Origin: an uncultured Lachnospiraceae bacterium | Lineage (GTDB): Bacteria; Bacillota; Clostridia; Lachnospirales; Lachnospiraceae | DNA length: 41,782 nt | Assembly: GCA_947593735.1 (NCBI GenBank) | Contig: CANQDT010000020.1 | Span: forward strand, 1-41,782 | Direction of reading: 5' to 3' | Part shown: in pieces, positions 33,058-41,782 of the stretch | Layout: the number at the start of each line of letters is the position of its first letter | Numbering within the stretch: the stretch's first letter is position 1 | The notes under the pieces: model-generated | Database searches by the model: none | Told to the model about the DNA's origin: nothing | Seen by the model: only the letters and a program-made list of their open reading frames with translations | Program-made: the position numbers and the translations under genes

Positions 33058-36000
33058 TCATCTTTCTTTTCTCGAAGCCCGTTTTAAGATCTCCTGGACT
33101 TCTTTTATCGTTACGGTCCCGTCTCCGTCCATGTCCGCCGCCTGCAGGGCTTTTCCGGACAATGTCCCGGGCGAGACATTTTCTCTGAGCGAAAGAAGCG
33201 CGTCCACTGCCGTGACTGCTCCGTCCAGATTGACGTCTCCCGGCTTCACCGATTCCTCGACCTGGTCGCCGTCACTGCGCACCGTCTCCGACGGGACCAT
33301 TCCTTCCCGGAACGCACGGAACCGCACGGTCGCGGAACGGGGCGCCGTCATCCCCGGCGTATACAGCAGGGAATCAGTATCCGGCTCGCTTCCGTCAAGC
33401 GTATACCGGATCTCCGCGCCCTTTGTGCCGCAGGTCAGTTCATATTTATACTCCTGTCCCACCAGCGTCCTCCGGATATGGGGCGTCTGCACCTGTGCCG
33501 CCTCATATACTTCCATTTCGTATAACGAACATCCATATTCCGTCATACGGGAAACGCACCTCATTCTGATATATCGGGCTTCCACCGGCTCCAGTACGAC
33601 CGTATCCTCCATCTGCTGCGCGTCGGTTACCACAACCGGGTCGCCCGCCCGGTGCCAGTCGTTCTCTCTCCCGGTCGCCGACCATGCGATCTCATATTCC
33701 TTCGCGCGGGCTCTCTCCCATTTTAATATGACCTTTCCGATATGGCAGGGCTTCTCCAGATCGACCGAGATCCATTCCTGCTGATCGCTCTGTTCCGCCT
33801 GCCACCTTGTCTGTCCGTTTCCGTCCGTGACAAGATCCGGATCTCCTTTCGCGCCGTCCGTGAACGCCGCCGTGGACGCCGCCGCGGTTTTGCCGCGGGC
33901 GAGATTTTCCGTTCCATATTCCGGTTCCAGGCGGATCTGATATTCCGCTTCCGCTATATCAGAATCCAGATATCCCGTCTTTACCGCCCGCGCCCGGATC
34001 GTCGTCGACTTGCTCACCACGATCGGTTTTCCGTCATACTTGCGGCTTTCTCCGTCCGGATCCGTCCCGTCCACCGTATAACAGATATCCGCTCCTTCTT
34101 CCGGACAGGTCAGCGAAACATACTGCGTGTCGTCATACGTGCCCGGCTTCACCGAAAATTCCGGCGGCGCGATCGGGTCGTCCAGTTCCTTTCCGCTGGT
34201 CCATCCGTCCGTCCCCTCCGTATAGGAAAGAGACGGGATCATCCCTTTCTTAAACGCGCGGGCAGTGACGACCGTACCGGATGGAAGTTCCATGCCCGGC
34301 GTATACAACTCAGATTCTGCCGTCGGCTCGCTTCCGTCCGTCGTATACCGGATCTCTACGCCCTTCGTGCCGCTCGTGATCGTATACCGCTTCGCCGAAG
34401 CCAGCGCCTTTGCCGTGATCTTCGGAGTTTCCACATGCTTCGCCCCGTATACTTCCAGTTCAAACAGGTGGTATCCGTACTGCTGCATTGCCTTTTTTCT
34501 TCCGGTCAGTTTTACGTATCTCGCGGGAACCGCTTCCAGCACATACGCGTCGTTCTGCGCCGCTTCCTCCGTATCACAGATCACGGTCCAGCTCTCCTCC
34601 CGGTCGGGATCGGAAACCGCCGCCGACAGCTCCAGCGACGTCGCCCTTGCCGCTTCCCAGAATGTTTTTACCTGACCGATCTGGTATACCTTTCCGAGAT
34701 CGACATAGATCGATTCCGGCTCGTCAAGCCCCAGCCGGGATTCCCATCCGGTCTGGTAATCGCCGTCCACCGCGCGTTCCCCGTTCTTTGTCTGTCCTGA
34801 AACAGAAGAAACCTTTACCGGCTGGCGGAGCGCGAGATTTTTCGTTCCGAAAACAGGCTCCGCCGTAATTGTGATCGTACTTGTCGCGACCGGAGAATCG
34901 ATCGCGTTGTCCCTGACGGCAACCGCGCTGACGGTCGTTGTGCCGGAAACGGGGATCTTCTCCCCGCCATACCGGATCGACTGCCTGGTCGGCGTCCTGC
35001 CGTCCAATGTATAATAAATCTCCGCGTCTTTGTCGCTGCACGACAATGTGACGTACTGGGTATCTTCATATTCCCCGGTCGGAACGGAAATGTCCGGCCT
35101 TGCTATCTGCGTCTGGTTCTTCGCCATCGGATCGAGGCGTACCAGGGACGACGCGGCAACCGTCGCCGTTCCAAGCGCTCCGTCTTTGTTGTAGAACGTC
35201 ACGTCAAGCGGCTGGTCGGTCGGATTCCATACCATCGCCGTATAGACCCCGTCCTTTTTATAAACGCCGCTGGAGACGCCTCCGCCCGCCCATACTTCAT
35301 CGGTCCTCGGTCCGATATCATCCATGGAATTCATGAAAATATAGGCGTTGAACCGATCTTCCTCCTGCATCGCGGTCGGATTTTCCTGATATTTCTTCAG
35401 CGCGTTCTGCGGATCAAACTGCGATTCCAGCGTCCATGTAATATGCTGCCAGTAATCGTCCCCGCCCGGGATCTTTCCGACGAGCAGATCTTTCCGCAGG
35501 AACATCTCGACAAAGGTATCTTCATGCGCTGCCGCAAAATCGTCATAAGAAGCGCCCGGATGATTCTTTTTATACGCCGTATAAGTCGCCGCTACCCTGA
35601 TCTGGTCATCATAGGTCCCCGACTCCAGTTCTTCCCGGTACAGCTCTTTCTTTTTGGAAACGATATACTGCGGATAGGTCATACCCAGTACCTGTCTGAT
35701 ATAACCGCCGAAATTGTCCTGATATCCTTTCTGCGCGGCGTCGTACTGCTCGTCCGCGGTCGAGATATACCGGATATCCGCGCTGCTGACATTCGCTTCC
35801 AGCCTTGTTTCCGAGGACATCGTTTCCTGGATCCAGTTCTCGCGCCACCGGTCCGTATCCGTTGCCAGCCCTCCGTACATTTTCTTTGCCGCTTCCGTCT
35901 CGATCCCATAATATGTAAGGAACTCGGACAGCGGCAGCCAGTGTATCCCATAAACGCTGATCGGATTTCCGCTGAAAAATGTCCCGAAGAAGTTGTTCGC

Positions 36001-39000
36001 CGCATAAGCCTGACCGATGATCTCAAATCCCCATGTCCCGTTCTCTTTGTCATGCAGCCAGTTTCCGCCCTCGTCGGCGTCCGCGTCGGTATAGTAATTG
36101 AACCAATAGTTTTTGATGGCATACATTTCCGTCGTGAATCCGTACGCTCCCGCGTCCCTCAAATCCCGGTTTCCGGTAAGCGTTCCCCACAGATACTCGC
36201 TTACCCATCCAAACAGGGATTCTCCTGCCGCCTCCTGGTTGTTTCCGTTATCATTGTCCGCATAGCCGCCCGCCCAGGAATGGCCCTCGTACGGGTCAAA
36301 ATTCCGGAACCGGCAAAACATCTCATCCTCATCGTAAGGAGAGGCGTAATCCCGCACCATCATTTCAATGATCTCTTTATGTTCCTCATAAAACTCTTTG
36401 TCATAGCTCGCGAGGACTACCGCCCCGTAAACCAGATATCCGTATGTAAAATGATGGTCGGTAATGCCGGTGTTCGCGAGAAATTCGCTCGCCCCATAAT
36501 AGATCGTCCCCCACTCTTTGTCATGGAAGAAAAAGATCTCGTCCTCAACCGGATTGCCGTTTTGATCCTTTTTGTTCTCATCATAGGTAAACCAATCGGC
36601 GTAAACCTGCCGGAGCATATCCAGGAATGTTTCTTTCAATTTCCCGTTGCCGATCATGTCCGCCACAAGCGCGCCCGTAGCGATCGGATGGACGCTCTTT
36701 CCCTGCCAGTACGCATCCGCGCCGGGAAGCGTCTTATTTTCATAGGCTTCCTTATAATGCTGATACAACAGGTTTAACTGATCCATCATCACGCCGCTGT
36801 CATACACCACGTCGCCCGGATGGTCCGGCACTGTGTTCTGCGGGATCGTCATTGTCGGCATGATCCCAAGGAATTTATCCCTGGTATAAAAACAGTTTCC
36901 TTCCCGCAGCTTGAGATTCCCGCGCGCCGTCGTATAGTTCCCCAGGGTAAGCGTATCTTTGGAAACCGGATCGCCTTTCTCGTCCACAAGCTTCTTCCAC
37001 TGGTGCGGCAGCAGTCCCTGGAGCGTCTCTGAAGAAAACGACCCGTCGTTTCTTTTCAGCTCTGTCACGACCTCATATTTCGTCGTGACATCGTTGCTCC
37101 CCTCCGCGTCGAAGGTATAGGAAACCTTTGTATCAACGGCAAACGCGTATCCATGGCGGTAGAATAATTCTCTCTGCTCCCTTGTATCGCTGACCAGCGT
37201 CCCGACCGACAGATACCGATCCGTTCCGGCAAATTCCAGCCGGATCTTGCTTCCACTCCTTTTCGCCTTTGTCCCTTCGGGCAGGCAAATACAATAGGTC
37301 TGATACGCGTACCGGGTCGCCTGTCCCGCGACCTGCTTGCAGTCGGTATCTTTGATCGTCATATAAAAATGATCGGTCGTCAGCCAGCCGCCTCCGTCAT
37401 TCAGCACCGTATTCCCTGCCATATCCGTGATCCGGTCTATGGAATTGGAATAGAGGTTCACCCGTTTCCCGTCGTCCGGGTCGGCGTCCCGCTCCGTATT
37501 GGTAAAATCCGCAAAGATATACGGGGAGCCTTTGACGAACGTATTGGTCATCCCGACTTTTTTCGTATCCCACAGCTGCGTTACGACCGAATAATCCCCG
37601 TTCGCCGCCACCCGGTCCTCCATATTGCCGGTTCGCATGCCGTCCGCCTGCAGATAAAAGTCCACGACGCTCTCCGGATGCGTGGAGGTATCCGGATATA
37701 CCGTATTCACTTCGTTGAGCCATCCGGCGGACGCCGTCAGGATCCCAAGTCCCTGCGTACTGTACCCCGCCTTGTACGGCAATGTCACAAGATTATTGCC
37801 GAACCGTTTAATCAGAAGGGACTGCCACCAGTCGTTGGAAGCGATCGGCGTCCGTTCCCCGTCTTCCCCGACCCCGTAGTCTTCCGTACGGTAGAGCGGG
37901 CGCTTCGCCTGGGCGATGTACATATCGTCCTCGACATAGCTGGACGATTTTTCGTTTCCATTCTCGTCCTTCGTATGGACGACCTTCAGCTTCGGAAGCG
38001 GCGTCTCATCCAGGTCATATGTTTTTTTCTCATCACCTTCCCGGTATCCGTACACTTCCAGTTCATTCAGCCGGAATCCTTCCTGATTGTTGGACGCATA
38101 TCCATATACGCGCACATAGCGCGCTTTTTCTTCGTAAAGAGGAATGTCGATCACGCCGGTACGCCCTTCCAGGTTCCGATAAACGGGAATCCAGTTCTTT
38201 TCATCCCCGCCGGCGGAACGGTTCCGGTACGGGTAAAACGCGTCCTCTTCCTCCGTTTTCCCATCTACAGTATAATGCTCAAACTTCGGTTCTCCCGATC
38301 CCCGGTAGATCTGGATCTCATAGAATCTTGCCGCGTCATTCCCCCAATTCAGGGAAACCGTTCCGATCTCTTTTTCTTCTCCCAGATCCACCATCAGCCA
38401 CTGATGGGACGTTTTGTTGACATACCAGTTGGTGGACGCGTTCCCGTCCACAGCGTTCTCCGCTTTCATCCCGTTGAGGGAAGCGGGATTGATCTGATTG
38501 GTCCCGCTGATATAATTCCACCAGCCCTCGTCAACGCCGGAAGCCAGCACCGGTTTTTTCGCGGCAAGATTGCTGCCGCGGATCACCGGCGGCTCCGCGA
38601 TCCCGCCAGTCCCGTATACTTTCATCTCATAAAAAGAATATCCATATGCGCTGTTTTTGGTCAGGCAGTTCAAGCGCACATATCGGGTTTCCCGGTTCAC
38701 CTTGGTCAGATCGATCCGGTCCTTTCTGTTTCCCTGCTGTGTGATGACCGGTGAATTATATACGGTCGTCCAGCTTTCCTCATCGGAAGAATACTGGATC
38801 GTATACGTCCGCGCGCTCGCCGCCTCCCAGCAGATCTCCACCATAGACACGGTCGCCGCCGCGCCGAGATCCACATAGATCCAGTCGGTCGCGTTTTTGT
38901 GTTCGCTTTCCCACCGGGTATTCATGTTCCCGTCAAAGCCTTCCCCGGCATTTCCGGACGACGCGTACGCCGCGCATCCGTTCGAGAGCAAATACGGTTC

Positions 39001-40176
39001 CTCTCCCCGGAGAAGCGTCAGGACCACGTTGGAAATCCCAACCGTATGTTCCTTTCCAATCCCGTCGATGCACAACTCCACATAGGCGTTGATCGTCCGG
39101 CTGCTTCCCGCCGCGTTTCCTGTTTCAACCGTATAGACAATCGTGCGGTTCTCGCCCGCAGGGATCGAAGTCCCCTGTTCCGACGGCGTAACCGTGATCG
39201 GCGCCCCATCCGTTGTGCCTACTCTCGCGTACAATTCGCGCGGAACCGTAGAAATCCCGTCAAAACTCAGCTGATAGACGCAGTTTGGATAAAGAAGCAC
39301 ATCCGACTGGCGCAGGATGGCGGAACCGCTGTTTTTTTCCATGCAGAAATCCAGCCGGTTCGTCACGGTGACCGGCTGTACGCCGGTAATCGTCCAGCCG
39401 TCCGGCAGATTGTTTGACGCGGAAGCAAAATTTCCATTATCCAGCTTATTATTTTCAACCTCCCCGATCGCCGGAGCGTCTTCCCCGTCCGTCTTCACAA
39501 GCCGGATATTCGAGATTCCAATATCGTGCGCCTGGAATCCGCCCGTGATCCCGTTCTTTTCGTCGAAGCCGCCGTCAAGGCCGATCTTTAACCGGAACAG
39601 GCGGGTTGTCTCTCCGGGTTTCAGCACATAGGTAACCGTCGTTTTGTTTTCCGGCTCCTGCCAATATGGTTTTACGACCCTGGGCGCGCCGACGGCGGTT
39701 ATCGTCCCTCCGTCGTCAAATACGTCCGTCCCTATCAGGTTTTCCGCGTAAACCGTGCGTTCCGCATTGGACGTCACATCAAATTTCAGCTCATAGGTAC
39801 AGCCAAACGAAAGGACCGTCCGCTGCCCGCTGTTCTGCTGCATCGACGGAGCGGCGGCGGATTCCTGGTCGAACGTAAAATCCGCCCGGTACCGGATCGT
39901 ATTCTGCCCGGATGGGATCTTCGGAACAACCCCGGAATCTCCCCGGAACTCCCATCCCGCCGAATCCAGATTGAGATGCCCGTTAAAAAGAAGATTCCCC
40001 TGCGTCTCCGTAACCGTCCCCGCTGCCGGCAGCCGCCTCCGTTCCGCACGCGCCGTCAATGACGCCGCCGGCATCCCGGGCGTGCCAAAACCGCAGCTGC
40101 CCGCCGCCAGAATGAACGCCAGAAGCCCTGCCAGCCACCGCTTTCTTTTTATTATTCTATCTGTTATTCTCCGCAT
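33058..40176 (-). CDS. Giant secreted GH81 endo-beta-1,3-glucanase with dockerin-like end
   Basis: An exported glucanase of 2372 residues. The signal region (1-44) is followed by two CBM4/9-like modules (about 57-220 and 242-385), two F5/8C (CBM32-like) domains (395-530 and 532-708), GH81 (about 750-1690), a chitobiase-type beta-sandwich (1695-1770), F5/8C (1775-1905), Fn3_assoc-like (1915-1985), a second beta-sandwich (2005-2085), F5/8C (2087-2225), Fn3_assoc-like (2230-2300) and a dockerin-like end (2311-2368). GH81 residues seen: Asp1240 in GITDHHFTYGY, and Glu1315 and Glu1319 in NNQEAAGESLFGW. The dockerin has two Ca loops (DVNLDGAVTAVDA and DMDGDGTVTIKEV). GH81 enzymes hydrolyse beta-1,3-glucan with inversion. 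GGGGGGAA lies four bases before the ATG. Confidence 0.94.
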   Translation of the reverse strand: MRRITDRIIKRKRWLAGLLAFILAAGSCGFGTPGMPAASLTARAERRRLPAAGTVTETQGNLLFNGHLNLDSAGWEFRGDSGVVPKIPSGQNTIRYRADFTFDQESAAAPSMQQNSGQRTVLSFGCTYELKFDVTSNAERTVYAENLIGTDVFDDGGTITAVGAPRVVKPYWQEPENKTTVTYVLKPGETTRLFRLKIGLDGGFDEKNGITGGFQAHDIGISNIRLVKTDGEDAPAIGEVENNKLDNGNFASASNNLPDGWTITGVQPVTVTNRLDFCMEKNSGSAILRQSDVLLYPNCVYQLSFDGISTVPRELYARVGTTDGAPITVTPSEQGTSIPAGENRTIVYTVETGNAAGSSRTINAYVELCIDGIGKEHTVGISNVVLTLLRGEEPYLLSNGCAAYASSGNAGEGFDGNMNTRWESEHKNATDWIYVDLGAAATVSMVEICWEAASARTYTIQYSSDEESWTTVYNSPVITQQGNRKDRIDLTKVNRETRYVRLNCLTKNSAYGYSFYEMKVYGTGGIAEPPVIRGSNLAAKKPVLASGVDEGWWNYISGTNQINPASLNGMKAENAVDGNASTNWYVNKTSHQWLMVDLGEEKEIGTVSLNWGNDAARFYEIQIYRGSGEPKFEHYTVDGKTEEEDAFYPYRNRSAGGDEKNWIPVYRNLEGRTGVIDIPLYEEKARYVRVYGYASNNQEGFRLNELEVYGYREGDEKKTYDLDETPLPKLKVVHTKDENGNEKSSSYVEDDMYIAQAKRPLYRTEDYGVGEDGERTPIASNDWWQSLLIKRFGNNLVTLPYKAGYSTQGLGILTASAGWLNEVNTVYPDTSTHPESVVDFYLQADGMRTGNMEDRVAANGDYSVVTQLWDTKKVGMTNTFVKGSPYIFADFTNTERDADPDDGKRVNLYSNSIDRITDMAGNTVLNDGGGWLTTDHFYMTIKDTDCKQVAGQATRYAYQTYCICLPEGTKAKRSGSKIRLEFAGTDRYLSVGTLVSDTREQRELFYRHGYAFAVDTKVSYTFDAEGSNDVTTKYEVVTELKRNDGSFSSETLQGLLPHQWKKLVDEKGDPVSKDTLTLGNYTTARGNLKLREGNCFYTRDKFLGIMPTMTIPQNTVPDHPGDVVYDSGVMMDQLNLLYQHYKEAYENKTLPGADAYWQGKSVHPIATGALVADMIGNGKLKETFLDMLRQVYADWFTYDENKKDQNGNPVEDEIFFFHDKEWGTIYYGASEFLANTGITDHHFTYGYLVYGAVVLASYDKEFYEEHKEIIEMMVRDYASPYDEDEMFCRFRNFDPYEGHSWAGGYADNDNGNNQEAAGESLFGWVSEYLWGTLTGNRDLRDAGAYGFTTEMYAIKNYWFNYYTDADADEGGNWLHDKENGTWGFEIIGQAYAANNFFGTFFSGNPISVYGIHWLPLSEFLTYYGIETEAAKKMYGGLATDTDRWRENWIQETMSSETRLEANVSSADIRYISTADEQYDAAQKGYQDNFGGYIRQVLGMTYPQYIVSKKKELYREELESGTYDDQIRVAATYTAYKKNHPGASYDDFAAAHEDTFVEMFLRKDLLVGKIPGGDDYWQHITWTLESQFDPQNALKKYQENPTAMQEEDRFNAYIFMNSMDDIGPRTDEVWAGGGVSSGVYKKDGVYTAMVWNPTDQPLDVTFYNKDGALGTATVAASSLVRLDPMAKNQTQIARPDISVPTGEYEDTQYVTLSCSDKDAEIYYTLDGRTPTRQSIRYGGEKIPVSGTTTVSAVAVRDNAIDSPVATSTITITAEPVFGTKNLALRQPVKVSSVSGQTKNGERAVDGDYQTGWESRLGLDEPESIYVDLGKVYQIGQVKTFWEAARATSLELSAAVSDPDREESWTVICDTEEAAQNDAYVLEAVPARYVKLTGRKKAMQQYGYHLFELEVYGAKHVETPKITAKALASAKRYTITSGTKGVEIRYTTDGSEPTAESELYTPGMELPSGTVVTARAFKKGMIPSLSYTEGTDGWTSGKELDDPIAPPEFSVKPGTYDDTQYVSLTCPEEGADICYTVDGTDPDGESRKYDGKPIVVSKSTTIRARAVKTGYLDSDIAEAEYQIRLEPEYGTENLARGKTAAASTAAFTDGAKGDPDLVTDGNGQTRWQAEQSDQQEWISVDLEKPCHIGKVILKWERARAKEYEIAWSATGRENDWHRAGDPVVVTDAQQMEDTVVLEPVEARYIRMRCVSRMTEYGCSLYEMEVYEAAQVQTPHIRRTLVGQEYKYELTCGTKGAEIRYTLDGSEPDTDSLLYTPGMTAPRSATVRFRAFREGMVPSETVRSDGDQVEESVKPGDVNLDGAVTAVDALLSLRENVSPGTLSGKALQAADMDGDGTVTIKEVQEILKRASRKER

Positions 40177-40251
40177 ACGATTCCCCCCATTGCGATCCGA
40201 TTGCCGGTTTCCCTCCAGCTCCGATATCTTTCCAAATTTTTTTAGAAAAAA

Positions 40252-40290
40252 AGAGGTTGCGCAGAACCGTGGGTTCTGGGAACAACCTCT
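40252..40290 (-). terminator. Intrinsic terminator 2 upstream of GH81
   Basis: A two-part hairpin: AGAGGTTG (40252-40259) with CAACCTCT (40283-40290), and inside it CAGAACC (40262-40268) with GGTTCTG (40272-40278). On the minus strand it is followed by at least seven T residues. This is a strong intrinsic terminator for leftward transcription. Confidence 0.85.
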
Positions 40291-40358
40291 GAAAAAAGAA
40301 GGAGCGTCTTCATCGAAAAGCCTGTCGCTTTTCTCACTGTCTTATCTTTCAGACGCTC
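40291..40358 (-). terminator. Intrinsic terminator 1 upstream of GH81
   Basis: GAGCGTCT (40302-40309) pairs with AGACGCTC (40351-40358) and encloses a second perfect stem, GAAAAGC (40315-40321) with GCTTTTC (40327-40333). On the minus strand CTTCTTTTTTC follows. The large inner part makes it look more like a folded RNA than a simple terminator. Confidence 0.6.
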
Positions 40359-40477
40359 TCAGTGTAGCATATCAAATCGTGCGCAAAAAGGGTTTAAATT
40401 TTATTTTAGTATTCTTTTTCAAATACTTTGATATTTTTTTCACATATTGGACTGCGCAGGGAGGATGACCGGTTCCT

Positions 40478-41710
40478 TTAATCTCTGCGGAACAGATCCC
40501 TGGTATATACTTTTTCTGCGACGTCCTCCAGATCCTCATGATACCGGTTCGCGATGATCGCCTGGGAGAGTTCTTTAAATTTGTCAAGATCATTGACGAC
40601 CCTGCTTCCAAAGAACGTGCTTCCGTCTTCCAGGGTAGGCTCATATATGACGACTTCCGCGCCTTTCGCCTTGATCCGCTTCATCACGCCCTGGATGCTG
40701 CTCTGGCGGAAGTTATCGGAATTGGATTTCATAGTCAGGCGATATACGCCGATCACAGTCTCTTTTTCCCGATTCCTGTCGTAGTCGCTGTTCTCCTCAT
40801 AATATCCCGCCATCTTCAGCACGCGGTCCGCGATAAAATCTTTCCTCGTGCGGTTTGCCTCCACGATCGCCCCAATCAGGTTATTCGGCACATCCGCGTA
40901 ATTCGCGAGCAGCTGCTTTGTGTCTTTCGGCAGGCAGTATCCGCCGTAGCCAAACGAAGGATTGTTATAATGATCGCCAATTCTGGGGTCAAGCCCGACG
41001 CCCTGGATGATCTTGCCTGTATCCAGCCCTTTCATCTCCGCATATGTATCCAGCTCATTAAAGAAGCTGACGCGCAGGGCAAGATATGTATTGGCAAACA
41101 GTTTCACTGCCTCCGCCTCGGTATAACCCATAAACAAGCAGGGGATTTCTTCCTTTATAGCGCCCTCTTTCAGCAAATCCGCAAATACATGCGCCGCATG
41201 CAGCAAACGCTCGTCCTGCATATCTGTCCCCACAATGATGCGGGACGGGTACAAATTATCATACAGGGCGCGCCCTTCCCGCAGAAATTCCGGACTGAAC
41301 AGCAAATTCCTGCTTCCAGTCTTTTCCCGGACAGAATTGGTGTATCCGACCGGAATCGTGGATTTGATCACCATGATCGCGTCCGGATTGCAGCCCATTA
41401 CCTGGTCAATCACGGCTTCCACCGCCGTTGTATCAAAATAATTCTGTCGGCTGTCATAATTCGTCGGCGCCGCGATCACAACATATTCGGCATCCCGGTA
41501 TGCTTCCTCCCCATCGGTCGTCGCCCTCAGGTTCAGTTTCTTTTCCGCAAGATACTGCTCCACTTCCACATCAACGATCGGCGACTGCCTCCGATTGATC
41601 ATATCGACTTTCTCTGGTATAATATCCACCGCCGTCACTTCGTGATTCTGCGCCAGCAATATCGCATTTGACAATCCGACATACCCGGTTCCCGCTACTG
41701 CTATCTTCAT
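40478..41710 (-). CDS. ugd: UDP-glucose 6-dehydrogenase
   Basis: A cytoplasmic NAD-dependent enzyme of 410 residues that oxidises UDP-glucose to UDP-glucuronate for capsule or other surface polysaccharide. The N-terminal Rossmann motif is [11 protein letters not shown], followed by the acidic VDI strand end. The middle region has the family blocks [18 protein letters not shown] and [16 protein letters not shown]. The catalytic Cys259 is in [15 protein letters not shown]. The C-terminal UDP-binding domain is complete. The start at 41710 is the conserved family start; the ATG at 41746 would add 12 residues (MCLSEAKG...) encoded partly by a hairpin arm, and has no good site. AAAGGA lies twelve bases upstream of the chosen ATG, a rather long spacing. 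It probably belongs to a neighbouring polysaccharide cluster, not to glucan use. Confidence 0.95.
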   Translation of the reverse strand: MKIAVAGTGYVGLSNAILLAQNHEVTAVDIIPEKVDMINRRQSPIVDVEVEQYLAEKKLNLRATTDGEEAYRDAEYVVIAAPTNYDSRQNYFDTTAVEAVIDQVMGCNPDAIMVIKSTIPVGYTNSVREKTGSRNLLFSPEFLREGRALYDNLYPSRIIVGTDMQDERLLHAAHVFADLLKEGAIKEEIPCLFMGYTEAEAVKLFANTYLALRVSFFNELDTYAEMKGLDTGKIIQGVGLDPRIGDHYNNPSFGYGGYCLPKDTKQLLANYADVPNNLIGAIVEANRTRKDFIADRVLKMAGYYEENSDYDRNREKETVIGVYRLTMKSNSDNFRQSSIQGVMKRIKAKGAEVVIYEPTLEDGSTFFGSRVVNDLDKFKELSQAIIANRYHEDLEDVAEKVYTRDLFRRD

Positions 41711-41734
41711 TGTTATATCCATTCCTTTCGCTTC

Positions 41735-41782
41735 GCTCAGGCACAAAACGTTATGAAAATGGTTTTCCTGAGCCTATTTTTT
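41735..41782. terminator. Hairpin at the right edge, terminator or leader
   Basis: GCTCAGG (41735-41741) pairs with CCTGAGC (41767-41773), and AAAAC (41745-41749) with GTTTT (41762-41766). On the plus strand a T-run follows at 41777-41782, so it reads as a rightward terminator, yet no rightward gene lies before it. On the minus strand the hairpin sits just before the ribosome binding site of ugd and may be part of its leader. The window ends here. Confidence 0.5.

Larger units (their letters stand above)
40177..40477. other. Intergenic region between the UDP-glucose dehydrogenase and GH81 genes
   Basis: About 300 bases without a gene, holding two tandem terminator-like hairpins (listed separately). 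On the minus strand TGCTACACT (-10 at 40361-40366) resembles an extended -10, but its expected start would cut into the first hairpin. Between the second hairpin and the GH81 start (about 75 bases) I see no convincing promoter, so how GH81 is transcribed is not clear. Confidence 0.5.

Noticed and set aside
35443-38754. Two long plus-strand frames inside the GH81 gene
   Set aside because: Both lie opposite intact GH81 and F5/8C coding sequence and look like shadows of its GC-rich third positions.
40354-40369. Extended -10 promoter TGCTACACT as the GH81 start
   Set aside because: The -35 is poor, and the predicted start would remove part of the first hairpin. It is kept only as a possibility in the intergenic entry.
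40538-41671. A 377-codon plus-strand frame
   Set aside because: It is a mirror of the UDP-glucose dehydrogenase gene; no motif or start signal.

Overview
The window looks like chromosomal DNA of a Gram-positive, Clostridia-type gut bacterium, probably Lachnospiraceae-like. The basis is strong AGGAGG-type ribosome binding sites, a YesM/YesN two-component pair beside a CUT1-type sugar transporter with no ATPase of its own, many Big_2/Ig-like and carbohydrate-binding modules, and signal peptides without outer-membrane systems. The species cannot be named from the sequence. All recognised genes except one are on the minus strand, so the locus reads from right to left.

Left flank (1-2650): a terminator and a fragment of a dispersed promoter-type repeat; a plus-strand secreted Big_2 protein behind an extended -10 promoter and a structured leader; a convergent two-gene unit encoding a secreted beta-helix-like protein and a 56-residue peptide.

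Regulation and uptake (2860-9974): a response regulator (YesN type) and a histidine kinase (YesM type) overlap by 29 bases and lie behind a 91-bp tandem repeat that carries a TATAAT in each copy. Next come a lipoprotein and two permeases of a CUT1 oligosaccharide importer.

Cytoplasmic breakdown (10070-17169): a tight three-gene unit with a GH94 phosphorylase (laminaribiose phosphorylase-like), a large GH161-like beta-1,3-glucan phosphorylase and a GH30 enzyme without signal peptide.

Secreted enzymes (17405-20251 and 22874-40176): a GH43 protein with AbfB-like and LamG domains; a 2167-residue GH16 protein with nine CBM4/9-like modules; a secreted non-catalytic CBM/fn3/Big_2 protein; a GH128-like endo-glucanase with a ricin-type lectin domain; and a 2372-residue GH81 endo-beta-1,3-glucanase with four F5/8C domains and a C-terminal dockerin-like domain. 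Together this is a Gram-positive utilisation locus for beta-1,3-glucan, probably with 1,6 branches (laminarin, fungal or yeast wall glucan, callose). Secreted GH81/GH16/GH128 cut the polymer, the transporter imports oligomers, and the phosphorylases release glucose 1-phosphate while GH30 probably trims branches.

Inserted in the locus (20310-22707) is an AT-rich PstI/BsuBI-type restriction-modification pair that has no metabolic link to glucan use and looks acquired. The right edge holds a UDP-glucose 6-dehydrogenase, separated from GH81 by two tandem terminator hairpins.
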